From the NCBI GenBank assembly GCA_031272505.1, contig JAISTQ010000051.1, positions 28,960-92,959 of the forward strand: 64,000 nt of DNA, read 5' to 3'. A program made the position numbers and the translations under genes. This document shows positions 51,278-60,410 of this stretch, in pieces. The notes below the pieces were generated by a model. That model saw only the letters and a program-made list of their open reading frames with translations. It was not told where the DNA came from and searched no databases. The first letter of the stretch is position 1. Every line of letters begins with the position of its first letter. Source of the stretch: Propionibacteriaceae bacterium. GTDB taxonomy: Bacteria > Actinomycetota > Actinomycetes > Propionibacteriales > Propionibacteriaceae.

Positions 51278-53542
51278 ATGAAGAAGAAGTTTTTAGCCGG
51301 TGGCCTGACCACCGCTCTCATATTCGGCCTGAGCGGCTGGCTTGCTCCAGCCACGCCAGCAGCGGCAGCTGACACGCCCTGCTACGCGGCATGGCAGGCT
51401 GGCGTGTTTGGCCACACGGTTTTCCCTGGGGACATGCTGATCAACTTTTTTGCCGACGAGAACCTGGCGGAGGCCATCAGGTTGCACACTTTCAGCGAGT
51501 TGCACATCTCTTCGGTGACGGACTGTGCGGTTTTCCCCGATGAGCTGATCGGGGCGGCGCGCGGCGAGCTGAATGCGGCCGGGATGGACATCTCGAACCT
51601 TTCCGGTTTGGGCAACTTGGTGGAGCTGGAGGGCATTGACCTGTCGCAGAACCCGCTCTCGCCTGCGTCGCTGTCAACGGCTTTCCGGACGCTGCCAAAA
51701 CTCAAGACGCTCAACTTGTCGTGGGTCGGGTTGTCGTCGGTGCCGGCGATGTTCGACCCTGGCGCGCCCTTGGTGTATCTGTATCTGAACAACAACGAGA
51801 TTACGGAGCTGCCTGCCGATCTGCTCGCCTCGTTGACCAACCTTGAGGATCTGGATCTTTCAAGCAACAAATTGACTGCCATCCCGGAGGGTTTCTTGCC
51901 GCCGACTTCGAATCTTGGCGGCCTCAACTTGGCGAACAACAAGCTGACCAGCCTGCCGGACGGCCTGTTCGGCTCAGATTCGAAGCTGACCAACTTGACG
52001 TTGAACGGCAACGAGCTGACTGCCATCCCAGACTTGGCTGGGCTGTCCGGCCTGACCCGTTTGGGGTTGCGGGCAAACAAGATTTCGACGATTCCGAAGG
52101 GCGCGTTCGACAAGTTGACTGAGCTGCGGCAGCTTGACCTTGGCGGCAATCCGATCAGTGTGGTGCCCGCAGACCTGCTGGACAAGCTCACGAATCTGCT
52201 CACGTTCAACGTGCCCGAGGGCGCGTTCGTCGATGGCAGCCCGGCAACGAACTCGGTCACCGAGAAATGGACGGTGGGTTATGCTGCTGCGCCGTCGATC
52301 AGCGGAGATCCCACCTATGGGTCAACCTTGAGCGCCAGCGCAGGCAATTGGGGCACTGACGTCACTACCACCCTTCAGTGGTATCGTTCGGCGGTCGGTT
52401 CGGAGAGCGGCTGGACGGCGGTTCCGAACGTCACCGGCCCCACCTATACGACTACGATCAGCGACGTCGGCACCTACCTTCGGGTGGACGTGGCCGCGTC
52501 GAAGGCGGGCAAGCTCGGCAGGATCGCCAGCTCGGCGGCGGTGAAGGTCACCGGCGTGGATTTCCCTGCCGCTGGCGAGCCGTCCATAGCTGGCGAGCTT
52601 ATTGTCGGGAAGATTCTCACCGCAGACGAAGGCACATGGTCTCCCAAGCCGGACTATTTCCTGTACCAGTGGTATGCGGACGGCGAGCCCATCGCGGGTG
52701 CGACGTCGCGCACTTTCACGATCACTTCAGAGCAGGTAGGCAAGCAGATCACCGTGTCGGTGACCGCCGTGGTGAACGGCAAATACGTGCAGGCGGTTAT
52801 CTCGCCCTCCCCCACCGCCAAGATCATCAGTGTTGACGAGAGCAAGAAGAGTGACTCGGAGAACACCGACAACACGGTGACGGTGCCGTATATCAAGGTG
52901 GGCACCCCGACCACCACGGGCACGTTCCAGGTCGGCAAGACGGTCACGGTGAAATCCGCCGGGTGGCAGCCGATCACCCCATCTTTGACGGTGCAGTGGC
53001 TGCGCAACGGCAAGGCCATCAAGGGAGCGACCGGGTGGACATACAAGCTGGTTGCCGCCGACAAGGGCAAGAAGGTCAGCGCGAAAGTGACCGCGAAAGC
53101 ATCAGGCTATCCGACCGTTGACGTGGCCTCTACCGCGAAGACCGTCAAAGCCGGGAAGCTCACCACCGCCACCGTGAAGATCACCGGCACTTTGAAGGTC
53201 GGGAAGAAGCTGACGGCGAAGACCGCCACCTGGAAGCCCGCGAAAGTCACGTTGAAGTACCAGTGGTATCGCAACGGCAAGAAGATCAAGGGCGCGACCA
53301 AGAAAACCTACAAGGTGAAAGCGGCCGACCGGGGCAAGAAGATCAAGGTGAAGGTCACCGGCACGAAGACCGGATACGCGAAAGCGGCGAAAACCTCGAA
53401 GGCGAAGACCATCCCGAAAGCCACCAAGAAAACCACCAGCAGCAGCTCGTCAACTTCCTCGTCGTCGTCGAACAAGACGAACACCACCACGACGAAGACG
53501 CTCACCTGCAAACAGATCGCCGGCAAGACCGTCTGCATGTAA
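51278..53542 (+). CDS. Secreted leucine-rich-repeat protein with repeated beta domains
   Basis: 754 residues; AAGGA precedes the ATG. Signal peptide near 1-32 (MKKKFLAGGLTTALIFGLSG start, cleavage after AAA). Leucine-rich repeats at about 95-320 (LxxLxLxxNxLxxLP units). Four beta domains of about 90 residues follow, each with a Q-W-(Y/L) mark (LQWYRS, YQWYAD, VQWLRN, YQWYRN) and a Lys-Gly-Lys turn, a fold common in actinobacterial secreted proteins. The C-terminus is Lys/Ser/Thr-rich with a CKQIAGKTVC loop and no sortase signal. Six bases separate it from the pseudokinase gene. Confidence 0.85.
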   Translation: MKKKFLAGGLTTALIFGLSGWLAPATPAAAADTPCYAAWQAGVFGHTVFPGDMLINFFADENLAEAIRLHTFSELHISSVTDCAVFPDELIGAARGELNAAGMDISNLSGLGNLVELEGIDLSQNPLSPASLSTAFRTLPKLKTLNLSWVGLSSVPAMFDPGAPLVYLYLNNNEITELPADLLASLTNLEDLDLSSNKLTAIPEGFLPPTSNLGGLNLANNKLTSLPDGLFGSDSKLTNLTLNGNELTAIPDLAGLSGLTRLGLRANKISTIPKGAFDKLTELRQLDLGGNPISVVPADLLDKLTNLLTFNVPEGAFVDGSPATNSVTEKWTVGYAAAPSISGDPTYGSTLSASAGNWGTDVTTTLQWYRSAVGSESGWTAVPNVTGPTYTTTISDVGTYLRVDVAASKAGKLGRIASSAAVKVTGVDFPAAGEPSIAGELIVGKILTADEGTWSPKPDYFLYQWYADGEPIAGATSRTFTITSEQVGKQITVSVTAVVNGKYVQAVISPSPTAKIISVDESKKSDSENTDNTVTVPYIKVGTPTTTGTFQVGKTVTVKSAGWQPITPSLTVQWLRNGKAIKGATGWTYKLVAADKGKKVSAKVTAKASGYPTVDVASTAKTVKAGKLTTATVKITGTLKVGKKLTAKTATWKPAKVTLKYQWYRNGKKIKGATKKTYKVKAADRGKKIKVKVTGTKTGYAKAAKTSKAKTIPKATKKTTSSSSSTSSSSSNKTNTTTTKTLTCKQIAGKTVCM

Positions 53543-53548
53543 AGGCCA

Positions 53549-55840
53549 ATGATGAGCAGAGCGCACGACGAGGCACCCCAGCTAGCCGGATACTCCTACA
53601 CCGGCCAGCTAGGTGCCTCCGACCGCGCCAACGTCTACCTGTACGTTGACGCTGGCGGCCGCCGCAACGTCGTGAAAGTCCTCAAAGACAACAGCATCGA
53701 CGTCCGGCTCCGTCTCGAAGCGCACGCGGGCACCCTCCGCGAAGTCACCAGACACCCACACCTGGTGACCTTGCGCGGTGTCGGCCTCACCGAAACCGAC
53801 CACCCGTTCCTGATCGCCGAACAACTCCCCGGCCGCAGCCTCGCCGCCGCCTGGCGGAACGTGACCTACCATCCGAAAGCCGCCGCCGAACTAGGCACCA
53901 AAATCGCCGACGCGCTCGCCGCCGCCCACCAGGCTGGCCTCTGGCACGGAAACATCAAACCATCAAAACTGCTGTTCAACGGCGACGAGCCAGCCCTCGC
54001 GGACCTCGGAGTACGGCAAATCCTCCAAGGAGACACCCCGAACGTGGACTCCGACGAAATCCCGTTCACCCCACCTGAAGTCCTCTCCGGCAGCGTCCCA
54101 CACAGCATGAACAGCGACGTCTACGGGCTTGCCGCCACCCTATACGCGCTACTAACCGGACGCACCCCATTCGAAATCCCCGGCGGAAACAACCAGATGG
54201 CCGCCCAGTTAGAGCGCATCCGCTCCGGCCAATACCAGCCCACCGGCATCGAAGGCTTCCCCTACACCTTCGAACTGCTACTGCAATCCTGCCTCCACCC
54301 CAACCCAAGCCGGCGGCCCCGCACCGCCCGCAGCCTCGCCGACCAGCTCCGCGAAATCGCCGACAGCATCCCGGCTACGTTCTACCGGCCCAGCCCGCCA
54401 GCCACTCCCGCTCCCCCAGCAGCCAACACCAGGCCCGCCACACCGATCCCGGCACCGGCACCAGCCCCGCTGGCCCCGCCGCCGAAACGCAAACCAAAAG
54501 CCGCACCGGAGCCCAAAGCAGCCAAACCGCCGAAACCGGCCCCCGCCGTCAAACCCAAGCCGCAATCCAAGCCGAAAGCGGCCAAGCCACCGAAACCAGC
54601 GAAACCGCCCAAAGCCCCCACAGGTGAGAAGCCGAAAGGCAAGAGCGCCCGCAAGCCCGCGCTGATCGGCACCATCGTCGGCGTGTCCGCGCTGCTCATC
54701 GTCGCCGGCATCCTGATCATCCCGCCGCTGCTGCACGGCATCGAGCCAGCCACCCCCAACCCCATGGTGGGCATCTCCACCCCCACCAGCAACACCCCGG
54801 CCACCAACTCCCCCACTCCGATCGCCACGCCCCCCGTGACAGCATCACCCACCCCAGCCGCCACGCCGGAACTCCAGCCCGGGACCCTCTACCAGATCAC
54901 CGACAACCTCCCGGCCGAGGTTGGATTGAGTGGCATCAAGACGGTCACCGCAACCGAAGGCAACCAAGGCGGCGACAGCGACATCACCCAAGGCTCCTAC
55001 TTCGCGATCGGTGACGGCGGAACCGTCTGGGCGTGGGGAGACAACGAAGTCGGGCAGCTCGGCCTCGGCGACACCGAACAGGTACCCTCCCCCACCCAAA
55101 TCGACACCCTCAACAATGTCACCCAAATCTCCAGCCGTTGCGGATCCAGCTACGCGCTCAGCGGCGGGAAAGTGTACGGGTGGGGCCAATGGCCCATCGG
55201 AGACGGCACCACCAAAAACCGGCACAGCCCGAAACAACTCCCCAAACTCTCCGGCATCGCCCAAGTAGCCGCATCATGCGGAGCCGGATACGCCCTCCGT
55301 GGCGACGGGACCGTATGGGCGTGGGGATTCTACACTTGGGCCAACACCTCCACTCCCCCATCATCCCCCACACCCAAAAAGATCTTCGACCTCAACAGCA
55401 TCACCCAAATCGCCTCCGGATGCTCCACCAGCTACGCGCTCACTGCCGAAGGCAAAATCTGGGCGTGGGGAGCCGGAACAGCCGGACAGATCGGCGACGG
55501 CACCACCAAAAACCGCACCAAACCCGTCCAAGCCGCCATCCAAGACGTCACCAGCATCACCGCCACCTGCGACACCGCCTACGCGCTGAAAACCGACGGA
55601 ACCGTCTGGGCATGGGGCCACACCCCCGCCGGCCTCAACACCGACACCCCAACCCCCACCCAAATAGCCGACAACGCCACCAGCATCCAAACCGGCGTAA
55701 ACACCCTCTATATCTTCCAAACCGACAACACCAGCACCACCGGCCAGCCCGGCCAGCCCCTCACCAAAACCCCAGAACTAGACGGCTTCGCCGCCATCAC
55801 CAGCACCAGCAACACCACCATCGCCGTGGCAAAGCGGTAG
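53549..55840 (+). CDS. Membrane pseudokinase with extracellular RCC1 domain
   Basis: 763 residues. Residues 12-275 are a PknB-like kinase fold: Lys43 in VVKVLK, then HGNIKPSK at 133-140, where the catalytic Asp of HRD is Asn135 and the following Asn is Lys, and ADLG at 151-154. The glycine loop is degenerate. Catalysis is therefore unlikely. A Pro/Lys/Ala-rich linker (about 325-370), one membrane helix (371-395), a Thr/Pro stalk, and six RCC1 blades (GTVWAWG, GKIWAWG) outside complete it. The layout suggests a sensor that recruits partners rather than phosphorylating. Coupled to the LRR gene. Confidence 0.85.
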   Translation: MMSRAHDEAPQLAGYSYTGQLGASDRANVYLYVDAGGRRNVVKVLKDNSIDVRLRLEAHAGTLREVTRHPHLVTLRGVGLTETDHPFLIAEQLPGRSLAAAWRNVTYHPKAAAELGTKIADALAAAHQAGLWHGNIKPSKLLFNGDEPALADLGVRQILQGDTPNVDSDEIPFTPPEVLSGSVPHSMNSDVYGLAATLYALLTGRTPFEIPGGNNQMAAQLERIRSGQYQPTGIEGFPYTFELLLQSCLHPNPSRRPRTARSLADQLREIADSIPATFYRPSPPATPAPPAANTRPATPIPAPAPAPLAPPPKRKPKAAPEPKAAKPPKPAPAVKPKPQSKPKAAKPPKPAKPPKAPTGEKPKGKSARKPALIGTIVGVSALLIVAGILIIPPLLHGIEPATPNPMVGISTPTSNTPATNSPTPIATPPVTASPTPAATPELQPGTLYQITDNLPAEVGLSGIKTVTATEGNQGGDSDITQGSYFAIGDGGTVWAWGDNEVGQLGLGDTEQVPSPTQIDTLNNVTQISSRCGSSYALSGGKVYGWGQWPIGDGTTKNRHSPKQLPKLSGIAQVAASCGAGYALRGDGTVWAWGFYTWANTSTPPSSPTPKKIFDLNSITQIASGCSTSYALTAEGKIWAWGAGTAGQIGDGTTKNRTKPVQAAIQDVTSITATCDTAYALKTDGTVWAWGHTPAGLNTDTPTPTQIADNATSIQTGVNTLYIFQTDNTSTTGQPGQPLTKTPELDGFAAITSTSNTTIAVAKR

Positions 55841-55842
55841 TG

Positions 55843-57348
55843 TCACAATACCGGCTGCTCGATCAGGGCGTTAGCCGCTTCCACGACATTCGTGTATAGC
55901 GCAGGAATCTCCCTGAGAATGGAAAGAGGGGGGAACAAAGCCTTCGCAATGCAATGACCCAATTTTTCGTCCATCTCCCCGAATGCGTTAGTGTCTTTAC
56001 TATCGACGGTGAGAAAACCCACCCATTTCTCCACTGATGAGCCATCCTTGCTGGAGGAGACGTTTCTGTTGATTGGGGGCCGAATGGCCCAGATGACAGT
56101 AGATCTGTAACTGTAGCGATTGCCGCTGCTTCTTCGGTGAGAGTCTCTGTACCCCCTTCGGGATCTTGCTTGACGAGTCACATCCTTGACGTGGATGCAG
56201 TCCAGATCATCTTCTATCAAGCGCTTGAAATTCGTATTTCCCCCCACGGTGTCAGCAGGATCAGGGGGACGAAGGTTTCCCACGTTCCGACACAAGTCCT
56301 GAACGAGAAAGCTGTCCACATCGTGCTTCCGCTTTACGTGAAGAGGCGACGTCAGTTCTTTGACCGTCACGACCCTGACCTTGTGACCGCTACTTGTTTG
56401 AAACGCCTTGGCCGCATACTCCAGGCACCTTTTCACATGCACGCTTACCGCTGCGTCAAACAGATCCTGCACCCTCTCGTAGTTGCTCCTCAGATCAGAG
56501 TGGCCATGACCGTGTAGGGTCTGGAGGTCATTCAGAACGTCTTCCACGCTGAGCGGTTCATCCCACAGCGGTCTTGGTCTAACGGACGACCACTGCTCCG
56601 CGCTGGTGGAGCTGATTAGACTTATGGCCTCTTCATGAAGAGCGCCTGCGATCTGTCGAGCTTTTGATGCGTCCTGAAATGAATGATGGACTTCCTCAAG
56701 GGCACTGCGCAGATCATCGAGTGCTTTCCCTGCTCGCGCTGCAGTACGCTCCTGGTTGGCATCCGTCTTCCTCCAGCCTGCCGAGTCCTTCCTCTCGGCT
56801 GTCGGCAACTCGGTCAGGAACTGCTTTACGTGCTTCTCCCACTTCTCCTTGTCGCACGTAGGATGCTCCTTCCAGCCATCTGACCCAGCTGTGAGGGCGA
56901 ATCCTTTAGCTATGAGTTTCCCGAGCTTGTTCAAAGATGTCTCACTGAATTTGTTTGCTTGAATTGGTCTCATCGCCTTCGGCAGACTCTCCGGATCAAC
57001 AGAAACCCTGAACGGAAAGACCCTGTATTTCCCCTGTCCGAGAACAGCGCTCAATGCCCACCAGCCACCTATCTCGTAGAGGCACCATTCGTTGTCCCGA
57101 AATGCCGGGGTAATTATCGGAATGACAATACTCGATGTGGCCAAGTGCTCACCGATGTTAGGCATCCAATACTGGCCTGGATCGGTTCCGTGTTCTTCTA
57201 TAGACGAGATGAAGAGGTTGTCGTCATCCTCCTGGAAAAGCCCCGAATCGATGAGGAGGTCATGAAACGCCTTGACAATCGCTGTGTCGCGGCTGTCGTG
57301 ACTGACGAAGACCTTGACGATCGCAGTCCCGCTCTGCGTTGTTGCCAT
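55843..57348 (-). CDS. TIR-domain protein with C-terminal GAF-like domain
   Basis: About 501 residues from ATG 57348 (no clear ribosome binding site; a TTG 12 bases upstream is possible). Residues 10-150 are a TIR domain: KVFVSHDSRD, LFISSIEEHG, SSIVIPIITPAF and NEWCLYEIG, the last holding the Glu expected in TIR NADases. A helical linker (150-260) leads to a C-terminal region ending STVIWAIRPPI, WVGFLTVDSKD and LGHCIAKAL, like a GAF sensor. TIR plus sensor architecture is typical of anti-phage effectors; enzymatic activity is inferred. Confidence 0.82.
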   Translation of the reverse strand: MATTQSGTAIVKVFVSHDSRDTAIVKAFHDLLIDSGLFQEDDDNLFISSIEEHGTDPGQYWMPNIGEHLATSSIVIPIITPAFRDNEWCLYEIGGWWALSAVLGQGKYRVFPFRVSVDPESLPKAMRPIQANKFSETSLNKLGKLIAKGFALTAGSDGWKEHPTCDKEKWEKHVKQFLTELPTAERKDSAGWRKTDANQERTAARAGKALDDLRSALEEVHHSFQDASKARQIAGALHEEAISLISSTSAEQWSSVRPRPLWDEPLSVEDVLNDLQTLHGHGHSDLRSNYERVQDLFDAAVSVHVKRCLEYAAKAFQTSSGHKVRVVTVKELTSPLHVKRKHDVDSFLVQDLCRNVGNLRPPDPADTVGGNTNFKRLIEDDLDCIHVKDVTRQARSRRGYRDSHRRSSGNRYSYRSTVIWAIRPPINRNVSSSKDGSSVEKWVGFLTVDSKDTNAFGEMDEKLGHCIAKALFPPLSILREIPALYTNVVEAANALIEQPVL

Positions 57349-57362
57349 AGCCAAGAGCAAGT

Positions 57363-57545
57363 CTATTGGATGCCAGCTAGCCGCAGCATGTCCGCTGCAC
57401 CGACTTTCGGCACAGAGATATAGCGCGGCTTGCGACCGCCGTTCACCTTCACTACTACCCGATCACCAGCATCCAACGGCTGAGATTTAGATACCGACGG
57501 GCGAACCCTGCTAAACCCCATAGCGGTCGTCTCGTGTTTCGCCAT
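57363..57545 (-). CDS. Small protein encoded before the TIR gene
   Basis: 60 residues from ATG 57545 with AAAGGA upstream. MAKHETTAMGFSRVRPSVSK, then a basic, Val-rich beta-like segment (DRVVVKVNGGRKPRYISVPK) and a short helix. Its stop lies 14 bases before the TIR start. Might be the immunity or trigger partner; no family recognised. Confidence 0.6.
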   Translation of the reverse strand: MAKHETTAMGFSRVRPSVSKSQPLDAGDRVVVKVNGGRKPRYISVPKVGAADMLRLAGIQ

Positions 57546-57780
57546 TGTGGCGTCCTTTCTGAGTGGCAAGCCTATTCTACTGCGCAACCCCGCCAGTCTA
57601 GTCGAACGCAGGCACCGAAAATCCCAATTCGCAACGAACTGAGACAACCGCCTCTAGCGATGTGGCTAGTGGCTAAGCCAGTGGCCGGAGCTGTCCAGAT
57701 CCTGATTCAGCCACTCCTCGGCGATTGTGATGGATGGGGCAAACATCCGTAGATGACGGGCATGGACGATGATCTGGGAT

Positions 57781-58254
57781 TCAGGCGGGGTTGGCATTTG
57801 ATTGCCTTCGCTTCAAACGCTGGAAATGGGTACGGTAGGCGGCCTTGTAGATGTCGTCGTCGATCTGTCCGTTGCCGAGGGCTTTGTCTATTTCCTGCCA
57901 TGTGCCGGGTTCGAACGGGGCGAAGTCGTCCACGACCGAGGACGGCTCCCAACGGAGCGGCTCATACTCCCAGTGGCCCAGTTCGAAGGTGACCTGTTCT
58001 CGGGTGAGTTGGTCGGCGTGGTACCTGGCGATAATCTCGGTGATGCTCGCACCGGAGAATCCGGGCCGGCACTCCCCTATCGAATCGGCGGTGGCTGCGA
58101 GTTTGCAGACCGCCGGCTGGGAGATGCCAAGCGCGCGGGCCACCTCACGCTGTGAATGCCCGCTAAGAGCGTCGCGGAGCGCGCGGAGGAAATCTAGGTG
58201 CGCAAGCTCGTCCATAACTCGCAGTTGCCTCAGATCGTCCAAATCGCCAGCCAT
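57781..58254 (-). CDS. Small HTH regulator, last gene of the DprA operon
   Basis: 157 residues from ATG 58254, chosen because GGAGG lies 4 bases upstream; a longer frame starts at 58314. The HTH is QREVARALGISQPAVCKLAATA. A helical and acidic C-terminus follows (WEPSSVVDDFAPFEPGTWQE), with a short basic end. The layout resembles antitoxin-type regulators. A TGATAAC-ccat-GTTATCA palindrome sits just before the start, consistent with autoregulation. Confidence 0.75.
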   Translation of the reverse strand: MAGDLDDLRQLRVMDELAHLDFLRALRDALSGHSQREVARALGISQPAVCKLAATADSIGECRPGFSGASITEIIARYHADQLTREQVTFELGHWEYEPLRWEPSSVVDDFAPFEPGTWQEIDKALGNGQIDDDIYKAAYRTHFQRLKRRQSNANPA

Positions 58255-58270
58255 GGAACCTCCAAACATC

Positions 58271-58288
58271 TGATAACCCATGTTATCA
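58271..58288. promoter_or_regulatory. TGATAAC-4-GTTATCA operator
   Basis: Perfect 7-bp inverted repeat 17 bases upstream of ATG 58254. Candidate autoregulatory site of the HTH protein. Confidence 0.55.
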
Positions 58289-58313
58289 CCTGTAGTGGTG
58301 GCCATGCTTGGCA

Positions 58314-58928
58314 TCAGCGTGTCGGCTCGATTACAGGGTCGGGCTCGGGATGGTAGGCGGTGGTCTTGGCGAGCTGCTCGGCTGCCACGGACGGCCGCAA
58401 GATGTCGGGTTGGCCGGTCACCAGCTCGTACTCCTGGCGTTCGATCTCGGAGGAGAACAGTTGGGCGGCCGCCGGGTTGACAGCGGCGATAGCGGCGGCG
58501 GTGCTGTAGTCGCCATCGTCAAGGTTGTCGAAGACCGCCACACTGTCCCCGCCGGCTGGCGATGGCGGCAGCGGATCGGCCTGTAAATCTTCTGGGTGTT
58601 GGATTGGCGACAAGTCCTCGTAGGGGAATATGTACACTTGGTGCTCTGCCTGCCATTCTGGCGAGGGCCACACTGTCGGCTCGGCGGGATCCTCCGGCGG
58701 TTCCGGCAGCGGGTGACGCTGGGGGTGCAGCTGGTAGCTGGCTGGCAAGGGTTCGGAGACGTCACGGATGGTGATCGGGTCCGCCTCTACGGCATACCAG
58801 GCGTCCGGGTCGAAGTTTGGGCTGGCGAGCAGCAGTTCGGCCTGCCGGTAGGCTTCCTCGGGGTTGTCTGCCTCGATCTCGATGTCCTGCTGGTACACCT
58901 CGTTGAAATAGGCTCTGTATGTGGGCAT
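58314..58928 (-). CDS. Hypothetical acidic protein of the DprA operon
   Basis: 204 residues; AAGGAG precedes ATG 58928. YRAYFNEVYQQDIEIEADNP and YRQAELLLASPNFD form a small alpha/beta N-terminal domain like DpnD/PcfM-type modules, followed by a Pro/Glu/Asp-rich linker and a helical C-terminus ending IEPTR. The family name is uncertain. No shared -x-Ile tail. Confidence 0.65.
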   Translation of the reverse strand: MPTYRAYFNEVYQQDIEIEADNPEEAYRQAELLLASPNFDPDAWYAVEADPITIRDVSEPLPASYQLHPQRHPLPEPPEDPAEPTVWPSPEWQAEHQVYIFPYEDLSPIQHPEDLQADPLPPSPAGGDSVAVFDNLDDGDYSTAAAIAAVNPAAAQLFSSEIERQEYELVTGQPDILRPSVAAEQLAKTTAYHPEPDPVIEPTR

Positions 58929-58938
58929 GTTCTTCTCC

Positions 58939-59673
58939 TTAAATGCTCACGCCCGCCACTGTGGCGGGAACGGGCAGTTCTTCTTCCAAATGCAGATTCG
59001 GTTGTTGGTTGGCGGCCGCCGGGGGGTTCCTGTCTTTTGCGCCATCCACGCCGTAGATGGCGAGATCCCACATGAGGTCGAGCATGTCGTCCCGGTACAG
59101 CGACCCAGCCTGGAACACCAGGTGTGGCACTTCCCTGCCCACCTGCGGATCGAACACGGTGTCGGTGACATCTACGTCGTAGAGGTCCCAAAAGTTGCAC
59201 ACGACACTCACGTCCTGCCATTCGCCGCCGAGACAGGCGTGCAAGCCCAAGCCGCCGCGTTCTTTGCCGAGCACTTCCTTGGTGAACTGCGGATCGGCCA
59301 TACCCAGCGACGTCGGCAGATCGAGCGGGCGGCGGCTCTCACACAGTTGCCTCCAGATCGCCTCCGATGTTTGGATGGCCCACCCGGAGAGCCCGGGTTT
59401 CGCCAGATAGTCAGGCTCGTCCTTGTCGATGCTCCAGCAGGCCGCCTCCACAAGCTGGTTCCCGTACCCGGACCGCTGGTAGAACTCCATGATTTCTCTG
59501 GCTGCCGCATTGTCTCCAGAGGTGCCCTCCAGTTGCGACAGGGCGTCGTTGACCGTATAACCGTACGCGCCGATAATTGTGATCGTGCTCTGGGCGCTGC
59601 GTGACGATCCGCCGAACGGCTCCGTCGCAGTCGGCACATACCATTGCACTTCCGCTCCCCAAGGTGACTCCAT
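58939..59673 (-). CDS. Hypothetical protein of the DprA operon with shared tail
   Basis: About 244 residues (ATG 59673 or 59676; AAAGGAAG upstream). Mixed alpha/beta sequence with YGYTVNDALSQLEG, ACWSIDKDEPDYLAK, a GLGLHACLGGEWQDVSVV strand set and FWDLYDVDVTDTVFD. No family recognised. The C-terminus (LHLEEELPVPATVAGVSI) is one of the shared Pro/Ala-rich tails. Ten bases from the upstream gene. Confidence 0.7.
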   Translation of the reverse strand: MESPWGAEVQWYVPTATEPFGGSSRSAQSTITIIGAYGYTVNDALSQLEGTSGDNAAAREIMEFYQRSGYGNQLVEAACWSIDKDEPDYLAKPGLSGWAIQTSEAIWRQLCESRRPLDLPTSLGMADPQFTKEVLGKERGGLGLHACLGGEWQDVSVVCNFWDLYDVDVTDTVFDPQVGREVPHLVFQAGSLYRDDMLDLMWDLAIYGVDGAKDRNPPAAANQQPNLHLEEELPVPATVAGVSI

Positions 59674-59685
59674 CATCTTCCTTTC

Positions 59686-60399
59686 TCAGATTCCGACCGG
59701 CACGGCGGCGGGCACATGGTCGATCAACTGCTCGTCGGCTCGAACGGTGACACTTGTGTCAGGCCGTTCAGAAACATCAACGTTCGAGATGTGCCACGGC
59801 TCGCTATACCGCGTCGGATTGCCGAACACGCGCACACGGGAACTAAACGATTCGACAGCGCAGTTCACCACTCGGGCGAACGTCACCAAAGCGTCGTCAT
59901 ACGCCGAAACGGCGGATTCCTCTCCCAAGCCGTCCGGATCACCGCCCAGGAACACTCTGCTGTGGCCTTGCGCGGTCACCGTTGATTTGCCAAACGCGCT
60001 AAGCTCTCCAGCCTCGGCGGCGAAGAGACGCCCGCCAGCTAAAGCGGTACCCCTGGCGTGGTCACGCACCACCAGCGTACTTCCGTCACCGACCGCACCG
60101 ACCGCCGCGTCGTAAAGTTCAGTCCGGCGCGCGGTGATGACAGACACCAACGACTGGTCCCAGCCGGCCACCACCGAATGTGGTGCGTCAATCCACGCAA
60201 CAGCGTTCCCAGTGACATTAATGTGCAAGTATTTTTTAGTCGTCACACGATAGTAGGTTTCCTCGTCAGAGTGGATGTTGACGAAATCCCCGTCATTGGC
60301 ATCTTTGAAAGCTGCGCTGGCTTCCTTCGGTGACAGGGCAGTGAAAATGTTGGCGTCCGAGACCCCCACCTGGGTTACCACAGCTCCTTGTTCTGCCAT
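59686..60399 (-). CDS. Probable beta-helix-like protein of the DprA operon with shared tail
   Basis: 237 residues from ATG 60399 (AAGGAG upstream). The middle repeats short beta strands of Ser/Val/Gly/Asp pattern (SVITARRTELYDAAVGAVGD, VSAYDDALVTFARVVNCAVESF) at intervals of about 8, as in right-handed beta-helix or pentapeptide-like folds. The N-terminus is helical. Ends LIDHVPAAVPVGI. No family recognised. Confidence 0.65.
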   Translation of the reverse strand: MAEQGAVVTQVGVSDANIFTALSPKEASAAFKDANDGDFVNIHSDEETYYRVTTKKYLHINVTGNAVAWIDAPHSVVAGWDQSLVSVITARRTELYDAAVGAVGDGSTLVVRDHARGTALAGGRLFAAEAGELSAFGKSTVTAQGHSRVFLGGDPDGLGEESAVSAYDDALVTFARVVNCAVESFSSRVRVFGNPTRYSEPWHISNVDVSERPDTSVTVRADEQLIDHVPAAVPVGI

Positions 60400-60410
60400 A
60401 TTTCTTCTCC

